In this document: in pieces, positions 24,294 through 32,921 of the stretch
Numbering within the stretch: the stretch's first letter is position 1
Layout: each line of letters starts with the position of its first letter
Source: JAJZGK01 sp035538795
Lineage (GTDB): Bacteria > Pseudomonadota > Alphaproteobacteria > Rhodospirillales > Magnetospirillaceae
Assembly: GCA_035538795.1 (NCBI GenBank)
Contig: DATLJS010000041.1
Location: forward strand, 111,483-175,482
Direction of reading: 5' to 3'
DNA: 64,000 bases
Made by a program: the position numbers and the translations under genes
The notes under the pieces: model-generated
The model's input: the letters and a program-made list of their open reading frames with translations, nothing else
Databases searched by the model: none
What the model was told of the DNA's origin: nothing

Positions 24294-24743
24294 TCACCCC
24301 GGAAAGCCACCCGTCTGGCGTAAAGCCTCCCCCACCACGAGGGAGGCTGCCATGGCCAAATTGATGGACCGGGCCTGAGGCGTCATGGGAATGCGGATGC
24401 GGGCGTCGGCGGATTGATGCACATCGTCAGGAACGCCGCAGCTTTCGCGACCCAGCATCAGAACGTCGTCGGGGCGGAAGGTGAAATCCAGATGGCTTTG
24501 CTCGCCTTTGGTGGTCAGCAGCACCAGACGGCCCGTGCGGGCGGCCTGGAAAGCTTGCCACGAGCTGTGGCGGGTCATTTCGGCCAGATCGAGATAATCC
24601 ATGCCGGCGCGCTTCAGTTTGCGGTCGTCCAGCAGAAAGCCGCAAGGCTCGATGATATCCACCGGAAGGCCTAGGCAAGCCCCCAGACGGAGGAGACTTC
24701 CGGCATTCTGGGGGATGTCGGGTTGATATAACGCAATTCGCAT
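24294..24743 (-). CDS. trmL: tRNA (cytidine(34)-2'-O)-methyltransferase
   Basis: A 149-residue SPOUT methyltransferase of the TrmL type, which methylates the ribose of the wobble base in tRNA-Leu isoacceptors using S-adenosylmethionine. It begins MRIALYQPDIPQNAGSLLRL and has the trefoil-knot motifs LMLGRESCGVP and IRIPMTPQARSINLAMAASLVVGEALRQ. Length is normal for the minimal SPOUT form. The start at 24743 gives the family N-terminus; the 25-codon extension to 24818 is not used. It is divergent from the petABC operon. Confidence 0.95.
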   Translation of the reverse strand: MRIALYQPDIPQNAGSLLRLGACLGLPVDIIEPCGFLLDDRKLKRAGMDYLDLAEMTRHSSWQAFQAARTGRLVLLTTKGEQSHLDFTFRPDDVLMLGRESCGVPDDVHQSADARIRIPMTPQARSINLAMAASLVVGEALRQTGGFPG

Positions 24744-24939
24744 GGCCGGATGGTGCTTTAAAGCTGGCCTAAGGGCAATCCCGCGCTTTTCAAAATGGCG
24801 GAATTGTTTTATATGCACCTCGGCTTCTGTTCACGTCACCCGGCGCGGACCCGGCTCGCCGTTTCCTTGCGGCATGATCCGGGCAGTCCGCCTTGATGGC
24901 GCCAGACGCGCGCAAGCGGGGCAATCTAGAGGAACTAGC

Positions 24940-25494
24940 ATGGCTGAGACGTCAACAACTGCCCAGGCGACGCCCCCCGAGGGCGATACCCGCCGGGACT
25001 TCCTGCTCTATGCGACGACTGCGGTCGGCGTTGCGGGCACCGCCATGGCCGTGTGGCCGTTCATTCACAGCATGAACCCCGCCGCCGACACCCTGGCGTT
25101 GTCGACCACCGAGGTCGACATCTCCTCCATCGCCGAAGGCCAGGCCGTCACCGTGACCTGGCGCGGCAAGCCGGTGTTCATCCGTCACCGCACCGCCGCC
25201 GAGATCGATGCCGCCAAGGCCGTCGCCGTCGGCGAACTGCGTGACCCGGAAACCGACGACGTTCGTGTCAAGAAGCCGGAATGGCTGATTGTCATCGGCA
25301 TCTGTACCCACCTGGGCTGCGTGCCTCTGGGCCAGAAGCCCGCCGACCCCAAGGGTGAGTTCGGCGGCTGGTTCTGCCCCTGCCACGGCTCGCAGTACGA
25401 CACCTCGGGCCGTATCCGCAAGGGTCCGGCTCCGCTCAACCTGGCGGTCCCGAACTATACGTTCCTGACCGACACGTCGATCCGGATCGGCTAG
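24940..25494 (+). CDS. petA: Ubiquinol-cytochrome c reductase iron-sulfur subunit
   Basis: The Rieske protein of the bc1 complex, 184 residues. It carries an N-terminal RRDFLLYATTAVG Tat-type anchor, then the 2Fe-2S ligands C122, H124 (CTHLGC), C146 and H149 (CPCHGS), with C127 and C148 forming the disulfide. It shuttles electrons from ubiquinol to cytochrome c1. An AGAGGA site precedes the ATG. First gene of petABC; the 196 bases upstream, shared with trmL, hold the promoter. Confidence 0.97.
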   Translation: MAETSTTAQATPPEGDTRRDFLLYATTAVGVAGTAMAVWPFIHSMNPAADTLALSTTEVDISSIAEGQAVTVTWRGKPVFIRHRTAAEIDAAKAVAVGELRDPETDDVRVKKPEWLIVIGICTHLGCVPLGQKPADPKGEFGGWFCPCHGSQYDTSGRIRKGPAPLNLAVPNYTFLTDTSIRIG

Positions 25495-25504
25495 GAGCTT
25501 TTCG

Positions 25505-26737
25505 ATGAGCGGCTATAAATTCGAGAACAAGGCGATCCAGTGGTTTGACGACCGCCTGCCTCTCTTCACCGTGCTGCGTCACAGCACCAGTGATTACCCG
25601 GCCCCCCGTAACCTGAATTACTGGTGGAACTTCGGTTCGCTGGCTCTGATGGCGCTGGTGGTCATGATCCTCACCGGCGTGTTCCTGGTGATGAACTACA
25701 CCCCGCACACTTCGATGGCGTTCAATTCCGTCGAGCGCATCATGCGCGACGTGAATTACGGCTGGCTGATCCGTTATCTGCACGCCAACGGCGCTTCGAT
25801 GTTCTTCATCGTCGTCTACATCCACATCTTCCGCGGTCTGTACTACGGTTCGTACAAGGCTCCGCGCGAAGTGCTGTGGTGGCTGGGCCTGGTGATCTAT
25901 CTGCTGATGATGGCCACCGCCTTCATGGGCTATGTGCTGCCCTGGGGCCAGATGTCCTTCTGGGGCGCCACCGTGATCACCAATCTGTTCTCGGCTTTCC
26001 CGATCGTCGGCGAACACATCGTGACCCTGCTGTGGGGCGGCTTCTCGGTCGACAATCCGACCCTGAACCGTTTCTTCTCGCTGCACTACCTGCTGCCCTT
26101 CCTGATCTTCGCCGTGGTGTTCCTGCATCTGGTGGCGCTGCATACCAGCAAGAGCAACAATCCGCTGGGCATCGAGGTCAAGGGTCCGCAGGATACGATC
26201 CCGTTCCACCCCTACTACACGATCAAGGATCTGTTCGGTGTGGGCGTGTTCCTGATCGTCTATCTGGGCTTCGTCTTCTTCGCTCCGAACTTCTTCGGCG
26301 AACCGGACAACTACATCCCCGCCAACCCGCTGGTGACTCCGGCGCATATCGTGCCCGAATGGTATTACCTGCCGTTCTACGCGATCCTGCGTTCGATCCC
26401 CGACAAGCTGGCCGGCGTGCTGGCCATGTTCTCGGCCATCATCATCCTGTTCTTCCTGCCCTGGATCGACAGCTCCAAGGTCAAGTCGGCCAAGTTCCGC
26501 CCGATCTTCAAGCAGGTGTTCTGGATTTTCCTGGCGGACACCGTCGTCCTCGGCTATTGCGGCAGCCAGCCGCCCGAAGGCAATCTGGTGCTGATCGGTC
26601 AGATCGCCACCGCCGTGTACTTCCTGTTCTTCCCGTTCCTGTACCTGCTGGGCAAGATCGAGAAGCCGCGGGCCCTGCCGCAGAGCATCAGCGCTGCTGT
26701 TCTCAAGGCTCCCGCCCAGTCGACGGAGAAGGCGTAA
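25505..26737 (+). CDS. petB: Cytochrome b of the bc1 complex
   Basis: A 410-residue cytochrome b with eight or nine transmembrane helices. The haem ligand pairs are visible as RYLHANGASMFF and HIFRG in helix B and HYLLPF and HLVALH in helix D. The Qo-site motif PEWYYLPFYA is present (PEWY rather than PEWF-type variants). It overlaps the start of petC by one base in the TAATG arrangement. It is the proton-translocating core of the quinol:cytochrome c reductase. Confidence 0.97.
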   Translation: MSGYKFENKAIQWFDDRLPLFTVLRHSTSDYPAPRNLNYWWNFGSLALMALVVMILTGVFLVMNYTPHTSMAFNSVERIMRDVNYGWLIRYLHANGASMFFIVVYIHIFRGLYYGSYKAPREVLWWLGLVIYLLMMATAFMGYVLPWGQMSFWGATVITNLFSAFPIVGEHIVTLLWGGFSVDNPTLNRFFSLHYLLPFLIFAVVFLHLVALHTSKSNNPLGIEVKGPQDTIPFHPYYTIKDLFGVGVFLIVYLGFVFFAPNFFGEPDNYIPANPLVTPAHIVPEWYYLPFYAILRSIPDKLAGVLAMFSAIIILFFLPWIDSSKVKSAKFRPIFKQVFWIFLADTVVLGYCGSQPPEGNLVLIGQIATAVYFLFFPFLYLLGKIEKPRALPQSISAAVLKAPAQSTEKA

Positions 26738-27498
26738 TGCGTAAGTTCCTTCTGTCCACCATCGCGGCCGGCCTGCTGGCCGCCGCGACCCCGGCCCTGG
26801 CCAACGAAGGCCCGGCGCTGGAGAAGCAGGACTGGTCCTGGCTCGGCGTGTTCGGCCAGTACGACAAGGCCCAGCTGCGCCGCGGCTGGCAGGTCTATCA
26901 CGACATCTGCTCGAACTGCCATTCGCTGAAGCTGGTGGCTTACCGCAACCTGTCCTATCTCGGCTTCTCTGATGACGAGATCAAGGACTTCGCCGCCGAG
27001 AAGCAGGTCACCGACGGTCCGAACGACCAGGGCGACATGTTCCAGCGTCCGGCCCGCGCCGCCGACCATTTCGTGCCGCCGTTCGCCAACGAACAGGCCG
27101 CCCGCGTGGCCAACAACGGTGCTCTGCCGCCGGACCTGTCCCTGATGGCCAAGGCCCGCAAGGGCGGTCCGGACTATATCTACGCGATCCTGACCGGCTT
27201 CGAGGACACTCCGCCGGCCGGTCACGTGGTGCCGGACGGCATGTACTACAACAAGGCCTTCAGCGGCGGGAACATCGGCATGCCGCCGCCCGTTAGCGAC
27301 GACGCCGTGGCTTACAGCGACGGCACCAAGGCCACCAAGGAACAGATCTCCAAGGACATCGTGGCGTTCCTGAACTGGACCGCCGAGCCCGAGCTGGACG
27401 TGCGCCACTCGCTGGGTGTCAAGGTTCTGGGCTTCCTGGTGGTGTTGACCGCCATGTTCTATGCCCTGAAGCGCAAGATTTGGGCCGACGTCCACTAA
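26737..27498 (+). CDS. petC: Cytochrome c1 of the bc1 complex
   Basis: A 253-residue cytochrome c1 with a signal peptide ending after ALANE (residue 23-24), the haem attachment site CSNCH (C58, C61, H62) and the axial Met in NIGMPPPV. A C-terminal transmembrane anchor (LGFLVVLTAMFYALKRKIW) holds it in the membrane. It accepts electrons from the Rieske protein and passes them to soluble cytochrome c. Last gene of the operon, followed by a terminator at 27535. Confidence 0.97.
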   Translation: MRKFLLSTIAAGLLAAATPALANEGPALEKQDWSWLGVFGQYDKAQLRRGWQVYHDICSNCHSLKLVAYRNLSYLGFSDDEIKDFAAEKQVTDGPNDQGDMFQRPARAADHFVPPFANEQAARVANNGALPPDLSLMAKARKGGPDYIYAILTGFEDTPPAGHVVPDGMYYNKAFSGGNIGMPPPVSDDAVAYSDGTKATKEQISKDIVAFLNWTAEPELDVRHSLGVKVLGFLVVLTAMFYALKRKIWADVH

Positions 27499-27534
27499 GA
27501 CGGCGGGCCATGAGCCTTCGGCTTGTGTAAAGTG

Positions 27535-27567
27535 GAGGGGCCGTTCTGGTGACAGAGCGGCCTCTTT
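27535..27567 (+). terminator. Terminator of the petABC operon
   Basis: The arms GAGGGGCCGTTCT and AGAGCGGCCTC pair with one two-base bulge and one G-T pair around a 6-base loop, followed by TTT. It lies 37 bases after the petC stop codon. Confidence 0.7.
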
Positions 27568-27619
27568 GCGTTTCGGCGCGATATGCGCCATATGGATCGA
27601 ACTGTTTCAGGGGGAAGGC

Positions 27620-28492
27620 ATGAGCGCTCCGGTTCTGGGTATCATCGGCGGCAGCGGCGTTTATCAGATCGACGGCCTGGTCAATACCGAGTGGCGCAAG
27701 GTGGAAAGCCCCTTCGGCGCGCCGTCCGACGAATTGCTGTTCGGCGAGTTGGATGGCCAGAAGCTGGTGTTCCTGCCGCGCCATGGCCGTGGCCATCGCA
27801 TCCCTCCGTCCGAATTGAATTATCGCGCCAACATCGACGCCATGAAGCGGGCGGGCTGCACCGAAATCATCTCGGTTTCCGCCGTGGGGTCGCTGAAGGA
27901 AGAACTGCCGCCGGGCACCTTCGTCATCGTCGATCAGTTCATCGACCGCAGCTTCGCCCGCGTCAAAAGCTTTTTCGGCACCGGCCTCGTCGCCCATGTC
28001 GGCTTGGGCAATCCCGTCTGTTCGCGTCTGGGCGACGCCCTGGAAGCGGCGGCGCAGGAATTGGAGATTCCCCACCAGCGCGGCGGCACCTATCTGGTGA
28101 TGGAAGGTCCGCAGTTCTCGACCCAGGCCGAGAGCAACCTCTATCGCCAATGGGGCTGCGACGTCATCGGCATGACCAATATGCCGGAAGCCAAATTGGC
28201 CCGCGAGGCCGAGATGTGCTACGCCACCGTCGCCATGGTCACCGATTACGATTGCTGGCATCCCGATCATGACCATGTCACCGTCGACGCTATCGTCAAG
28301 GTGCTGCTGGACAACGCCGACAAGGCCCGCAGTTTGGTCCGCACCGTCGCCCCGAAGCTGCGCCACCGCGAAGGCGTTTGCCCCAAGGGCTGCCACCACG
28401 CCTTGGACAACGCCATCATCACCCACGGCGACGCCCGCGACCCCGAACTGGTCGCCAAGCTGGACGCCGTCGCCGGGCGAGTTTTGAAATGA
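27620..28492 (+). CDS. mtnP: S-methyl-5'-thioadenosine phosphorylase
   Basis: A 290-residue purine nucleoside phosphorylase of the MTAP type. It splits methylthioadenosine with phosphate into adenine and 5-methylthioribose-1-phosphate. Family motifs: GIIGGSGVYQIDGL, FLPRHGRGHRIPPSELNYRANI, the substrate site MEGPQFSTQAES and GMTNMPEAKLAREAEMCYA. It overlaps mtnA by four bases (ATGA), and an aldolase follows. The set suggests methylthioadenosine is turned into DHAP and a thiol aldehyde rather than recycled fully to methionine. An upstream start in frame gives an unlikely N-terminus; the ATG at 27620 has GGGGGAAGG. Confidence 0.95.
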   Translation: MSAPVLGIIGGSGVYQIDGLVNTEWRKVESPFGAPSDELLFGELDGQKLVFLPRHGRGHRIPPSELNYRANIDAMKRAGCTEIISVSAVGSLKEELPPGTFVIVDQFIDRSFARVKSFFGTGLVAHVGLGNPVCSRLGDALEAAAQELEIPHQRGGTYLVMEGPQFSTQAESNLYRQWGCDVIGMTNMPEAKLAREAEMCYATVAMVTDYDCWHPDHDHVTVDAIVKVLLDNADKARSLVRTVAPKLRHREGVCPKGCHHALDNAIITHGDARDPELVAKLDAVAGRVLK

Positions 28493-29589
28493 AGATCAAC
28501 GGCACGCCTACCCGCACCATCTGGCTGGCCAAGGACGGCCAGGGGGTCGAGATCATCGATCAGACCAAGCTGCCCCATGATCTCGTGGTGGTGCGTCTGG
28601 ATAGTCTGGAAGACGCTGAAGCGGCTGTCCGCGACATGTGGGTGCGGGGAGCGCCCCTGATCGGGGCGACAGCGGCTTACGGCGTTGCCTTGGGGCTGCG
28701 GGCCGGCGTCTCCGACGCCCGGTTGGGCGAGGTCTATAAACGCCTTTACGCCACCCGCCCGACGGCGGTCAATCTGCGCTGGGCGCTGGACGAGATGAAG
28801 GCGCTGCTGTTGCCGCTGCCCGAAGGGCGGCGTCTGGCCGCCGCCTACAAACGCGCTGCCGAGATTTGCGACGAAGATGCCGCTATGTGCGAAGCCATTG
28901 GCTCCCACGGCGCGGCGATCATTGCCGATATCTGGAAGAAGAAGCAAGCCGAGGGCGCTGCCCGCGTCAACGTGCTGACCCACTGCAATGCCGGCTGGTT
29001 GGCCACCGTCGATTGGGGCACGGCCATCGCCCCTATCTACAAGGCTTTCGAGATGGGCATTCCCCTGCATGTCTGGGTGGACGAAACCCGTCCGCGCAAC
29101 CAGGGCGCCAGCCTGACCGCCCGCGAGCTGAACTGGCACGGCGTGCCGCATACGGTGATCGTCGACAATGCTGGCGGCCACATCATGCAGCACGGCATGG
29201 TCGATCTGTGCATCGTCGGCACCGACCGCACCACGGCCGATGGCGACGTCTGCAACAAGATCGGCACCTATCTGAAGGCGTTGGCGGCCAAGGACAACAA
29301 CGTGCCGTTCTATGTCGGCCTGCCGGGTCCGACCATCGACTGGACCCTGGCCGACGGCGTTAAGGAAATTCCCATTGAGGAGCGCGACCCCGCCGAGGTC
29401 ACCCATATCCAGGGCCGCGATCCTAGCGGCGATCTGACCATGGTGCAGCTTACTCCCGACGGCAGCCCGGCGATCAATTATGGCTTCGACGTCACGCCGG
29501 CCCGTCTGGTCACCGGCCTGATCACCGAGCGCGGCGTTTGCCCCGCCTCGCGTCAGGGCTTGCTTTCCCTTTACCCCGAACAGCGCTGA
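28489..29589 (+). CDS. mtnA: S-methyl-5-thioribose-1-phosphate isomerase
   Basis: A 366-residue isomerase that converts 5-methylthioribose-1-phosphate to 5-methylthioribulose-1-phosphate. The conserved RGAPLIGATAAYGVALGL, the catalytic Cys in THCNAGWLATVDWGTA and the catalytic Asp in GTDRTTADGDVCNKIGTY are all present, and the C-terminus closes with the NYGFDVTPA segment. Start and stop codons of mtnP and mtnA overlap. The class II aldolase starts 4 bases after the stop, so the three are one transcription unit. Confidence 0.96.
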   Translation: MKINGTPTRTIWLAKDGQGVEIIDQTKLPHDLVVVRLDSLEDAEAAVRDMWVRGAPLIGATAAYGVALGLRAGVSDARLGEVYKRLYATRPTAVNLRWALDEMKALLLPLPEGRRLAAAYKRAAEICDEDAAMCEAIGSHGAAIIADIWKKKQAEGAARVNVLTHCNAGWLATVDWGTAIAPIYKAFEMGIPLHVWVDETRPRNQGASLTARELNWHGVPHTVIVDNAGGHIMQHGMVDLCIVGTDRTTADGDVCNKIGTYLKALAAKDNNVPFYVGLPGPTIDWTLADGVKEIPIEERDPAEVTHIQGRDPSGDLTMVQLTPDGSPAINYGFDVTPARLVTGLITERGVCPASRQGLLSLYPEQR

Positions 29590-29593
29590 AAAA

Positions 29594-30259
29594 ATGACCG
29601 AACAGCAGCAAATCCGCTCCACCCGCCATCGTCTGTCCATCATCGACACTCTGCTCAAGCTTGAAAAGCTGGGGTTGAACAAGGGAATGGCCGGCAATGT
29701 CAGCGTGCGCTGGGGTGACGGCTTCCTGGTTACGCCGTCGGGGATGCCGGCGGGCAAAGTGCATCCCGAGGACATCGTTCTGATGAGCATGGACGGCAGC
29801 CCGGAGGGGCGGCGCAAGCCGTCTTCGGAATGGCGTTTTCACCGCGATATTTACGCCAGCCGTCCCGAGATCGGCGCCGTGGTCCACACGCATGCGCCCT
29901 TCTGCGTGTCGCTGGCGGTGCTGCATAAGTCCATTCCGTCCTATCACTACATGGTGGCGAAGGCTGGCGGAAAGGATATCCGCTGCGCTCCCTACGCCAC
30001 CTACGGCACCCAGGATCTGTCCGATCACGTGGTCAAGGCTTTGGAGGGGCGTCTGGCCTGCCTGATGGCCAATCACGGCATGATCGCCGTTGGCGTCAAT
30101 CTGGACGCCGCCGTGACCCTGGCGGTCGAGGTCGAGGAACTGGCCGAAGGGTATTGGCGCGCCTTGCAGATCGGCCAGCCCGTGCTGCTGGACGACGCCG
30201 AGATGGACGTGGTGCTGGAAAAGTTCAAGGGCTACGGAGCCAACGCCCAGAAAGGTTGA
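29594..30259 (+). CDS. Class II aldolase, probable 5-methylthioribulose-1-phosphate aldolase
   Basis: A 221-residue zinc-dependent class II aldolase/adducin family protein. A catalytic glutamate lies in SSEWRFHRDIY, the zinc histidines in VVHTHAPF and a third in MANHGMI. The N-terminus GNVSVRWGDGFLVTPSG is the phosphate-binding part. Its place directly after mtnP and mtnA matches the DHAP shunt of Rhodospirillum rubrum, where such an aldolase (Ald2) splits 5-methylthioribulose-1-phosphate into DHAP and methylthioacetaldehyde. No mtnB, mtnC or mtnD is seen in the window. L-fuculose-phosphate aldolase activity is the main alternative. Confidence 0.85.
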   Translation: MTEQQQIRSTRHRLSIIDTLLKLEKLGLNKGMAGNVSVRWGDGFLVTPSGMPAGKVHPEDIVLMSMDGSPEGRRKPSSEWRFHRDIYASRPEIGAVVHTHAPFCVSLAVLHKSIPSYHYMVAKAGGKDIRCAPYATYGTQDLSDHVVKALEGRLACLMANHGMIAVGVNLDAAVTLAVEVEELAEGYWRALQIGQPVLLDDAEMDVVLEKFKGYGANAQKG

Positions 30260-30349
30260 GGACGGTGCGGACGTGACTCCAGGGTTGCGTCATCCTCCCG
30301 CTTATGGCCACCATAGGTGTGGGGATCTTCTGATGGGCTGGAGAACGTT

Positions 30350-32182
30350 GTGCTGAACGAGCACGAGAGGATGCGCGTCCATCCTCTCTTGGGCGAATTC
30401 GCAGATCCTGCGGTCGAGCAAGACTTCCGCGGTTGGCAGGGGCCGGCCACGGCCAAGGAAGCTGTCGCCGGCTTCAGCATCGTCGCGTTCTTCAATTCCC
30501 TGTTCATCTTCGCCGATTATCTCAGCATGGGAATGGGCCGCACCCTGATGTGGATGGCGGTCGGACGCAGCTTCGTGGTGCTGATGTGCCTGCTGCTGGC
30601 GTTGCGCCTGCGCCGCGACATGACCTTCGACATGGCCGAGCGGATGGTCACCACTTTCATGCTGGCCTATGTCTGCCTGTATTTTCCTTATATTCCCTAT
30701 GATCCGGCAGTGGCGCAGGTGGCGAAGCTCAGCTTCATCTGCATCACGCTGCTCAGTTATGTTCTGTTCCCCAGCCACTGCGCCCGCCTGTTGGGGCTGG
30801 GCGTGCTGAACGGCTCCGTCTTTCTGGCCGTGCTGGGGTTGTGGGTGTCGCCGCCGGCCAACGGCTTCGAACTGGCCGAGATGAGCCTGTGGCTGCTGCT
30901 GGCCAACGTCGCCGGTGCCGGTTTGGCCCAGCGTCATGGGCGCATGGCCCGCGATCACTTCGCCGTGATTCTTGACGAGCGCCACAGCGCCGAGGAAGCC
31001 TTGCAGGCGCGGCGCAAGGCCGAGGAAGCCGCCCAGGCCAAATCCGATTTTCTGGCGATGATGAGCCATGAAATCCGCACGCCTCTGGCTGGGCTGATGG
31101 GATGCGCCCGTTTGTTGCTGGATACCGATCTGGACGGCGTGCAGCGCGATTACGCCGAGACCGTTCATCAATCGGGCGATGCTCTGCTGTCGGTGTTGAA
31201 CGACATCCTCGACTTCACCAAGATCGAGGCCGGCCGGCTGGAATTGGAACATTCCGATTTCGATCCGGCGGCGCTGGCCGAAGGGGTCGTGGCCTTGCTG
31301 GCGTCGCGCGCCCATGAAAAGGGTTTGTCCATCGCCTTGGCTTCGTCGGTCGGGCTGCCCCGGCGGTTGTCGGGCGATCCGACGCGGTTGCGGCAAATTT
31401 TGCTGAATCTGCTGGGGAACGCCGTCAAATTCACCGATACCGGTGAAATCGGCGTCTCCATGCTGACCTTGCCCATGGGGGCGCCGGGAAAAGCCTGGCT
31501 GGAGATCGCCGTGCGCGATACCGGCATCGGTATCCCCCGGGATGTCCTGCCCCAACTGTTCCGCCCCTTCGCCCAAGCCGATACTTCTATTTCCCGGCGG
31601 TTCGGAGGAACCGGGCTGGGGCTGGCCATCAGCCGCCGCCTGGCCAATCTCATGGGCGGCGATATCGCCGTGCAGAGCCGCTTGGGCGAGGGAAGCCTGT
31701 TTACCGTCGGCGTGCCCCTGGATCTGGCCGAGGCGCCGCAGGCCGATGTAGCGGTTTCCGCGCCTTCCTTGCAGGATGCCGCCCGCGGAACGCCGCTCAA
31801 GCTGCTGCTGGCCGAGGACAATCCGGTCAACCAGAAGGTTGCCGCCGCCATGCTGCGCAAGTTCGGCCACGCCGTCACAGTGGTGGCCGACGGCTATGAA
31901 GCGCTGGAGGCGGTGCGCCATACCGACTGGGATCTGGTTCTGATGGATGTGCAGATGCCCGGCCTGGATGGCCTGGAGGCGACGCGGCGCATCCGGGCTT
32001 TGGACGGTCCCCGCGCCGGGGTGCCGGTGGTGGCGCTGACCGCCAATGCCTTGAAAGGCGACGATCAGCGCTGCCTGGAAGCGGGAATGAACGGCTATCT
32101 GGCCAAGCCCATCGAGCCGGTGAAACTGGCAGAAACCCTGCGCCGCTATGCCGTTTCCCATCGCTCCGCCCCCTTGCGTTGA
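30350..32182 (+). CDS. Hybrid sensor histidine kinase (multi-TM, HisKA-HATPase-REC)
   Basis: A 610-residue membrane kinase. Residues about 35-205 form five or six transmembrane helices with almost no periplasmic loops, so sensing is probably within the membrane or at a helix bundle. Then a coiled coil, HisKA with phospho-acceptor H240 (SHEIRTPLAG), HATPase (NLLGNAVKF, GTGLGLAISRRL) and a C-terminal receiver with D533 (LMDVQMPGLDG). There is no Hpt domain. The GTG at 30350 has GGAG 6 bases upstream; an ATG at 30371 is the alternative, and an in-frame GTG at 30317 is less likely. No cognate regulator is adjacent. Confidence 0.88.
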   Translation: MLNEHERMRVHPLLGEFADPAVEQDFRGWQGPATAKEAVAGFSIVAFFNSLFIFADYLSMGMGRTLMWMAVGRSFVVLMCLLLALRLRRDMTFDMAERMVTTFMLAYVCLYFPYIPYDPAVAQVAKLSFICITLLSYVLFPSHCARLLGLGVLNGSVFLAVLGLWVSPPANGFELAEMSLWLLLANVAGAGLAQRHGRMARDHFAVILDERHSAEEALQARRKAEEAAQAKSDFLAMMSHEIRTPLAGLMGCARLLLDTDLDGVQRDYAETVHQSGDALLSVLNDILDFTKIEAGRLELEHSDFDPAALAEGVVALLASRAHEKGLSIALASSVGLPRRLSGDPTRLRQILLNLLGNAVKFTDTGEIGVSMLTLPMGAPGKAWLEIAVRDTGIGIPRDVLPQLFRPFAQADTSISRRFGGTGLGLAISRRLANLMGGDIAVQSRLGEGSLFTVGVPLDLAEAPQADVAVSAPSLQDAARGTPLKLLLAEDNPVNQKVAAAMLRKFGHAVTVVADGYEALEAVRHTDWDLVLMDVQMPGLDGLEATRRIRALDGPRAGVPVVALTANALKGDDQRCLEAGMNGYLAKPIEPVKLAETLRRYAVSHRSAPLR

Positions 32183-32237
32183 CAGCGCGCAAAATCCCGT
32201 GTCAGCTTGACGCCCTTTTGACAATGGCGGAGCGACC

Positions 32238-32906
32238 ATGCCTCACGATCTGATCGGATTCCAATCCGTGAGCGTCGGCGTCGGTGATATCGACGCCGCC
32301 CGGCAGCAATTGGAGCGTTTGGGGTTTTCAGTCCGCGCCGATGACGGCGCTCTGCTGCTGGCTTTCGGCAACGGTCATCTGCGGGTTCACGCCGGAGCGC
32401 CTTTGGGCTTTGGCGCGGTGGCTTTGGCCAGCCGCGATGTGGCGGCCACCCGCGCCTCGCTGTGTCAGGACGGTCTGGATACTCCTGGTCTGGTCTGCGC
32501 TCTGACCGATAGTCCGGCTCCAGCAGCGGCATTGCACGCCAACGGCGCTTTGGCCTTGTCTTCACTGACGGCGGTTCTCGATAATCCGGAAAGCGCCATT
32601 CCGGCCTATGATCGATTGTTCGGCCTGTTCTCCGCCACGCCGACCGACAGCATGGTGACTGTCCACGGCTGCGGACCCATGCTGTTTCTGGTGGATGAAG
32701 ACGGCTTCGATCATCTGCATGCGAACCTGCAAAGCCGCCTGCCCAAGCCGCCCGCTTTGGCGGCCCTGTCCATCGCCGTCGCCGATCTGGACGCCGCCGA
32801 AGCTCTGTTGAAGGCGGCGGGAGTCAAGACCAGCCGCAGCGGCCCGTCCCTGGCCATTGCTCCGGCCGACTGTTTGGGGCTGGGTCTGGAATTGGTGGCC
32901 GGTTAG
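32238..32906 (+). CDS. VOC superfamily (glyoxalase-like) protein
   Basis: A 222-residue protein with repeated beta-alpha-beta-beta-beta modules of the vicinal oxygen chelate fold: residues 5-60 (FQSVSVGVGDIDAARQQLERLGF), 60-110, and 165-220 (LSIAVADLDAAEALLKAAGV). It resembles glyoxalase-like domains often annotated as VOC family protein. I cannot see a full metal-ligand set, so catalysis is uncertain. It lies between a hybrid kinase and the Atm1-type exporter, 15 bases before the latter, and may be co-transcribed with it. Confidence 0.8.
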   Translation: MPHDLIGFQSVSVGVGDIDAARQQLERLGFSVRADDGALLLAFGNGHLRVHAGAPLGFGAVALASRDVAATRASLCQDGLDTPGLVCALTDSPAPAAALHANGALALSSLTAVLDNPESAIPAYDRLFGLFSATPTDSMVTVHGCGPMLFLVDEDGFDHLHANLQSRLPKPPALAALSIAVADLDAAEALLKAAGVKTSRSGPSLAIAPADCLGLGLELVAG

Positions 32907-32921
32907 GACCATCTAGACATC

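Noticed and set aside
24722..24735. An FNR-like site TTGATATAACGCAA
   Set aside because: The right half-site is poor and the sequence lies in the first codons of trmL.
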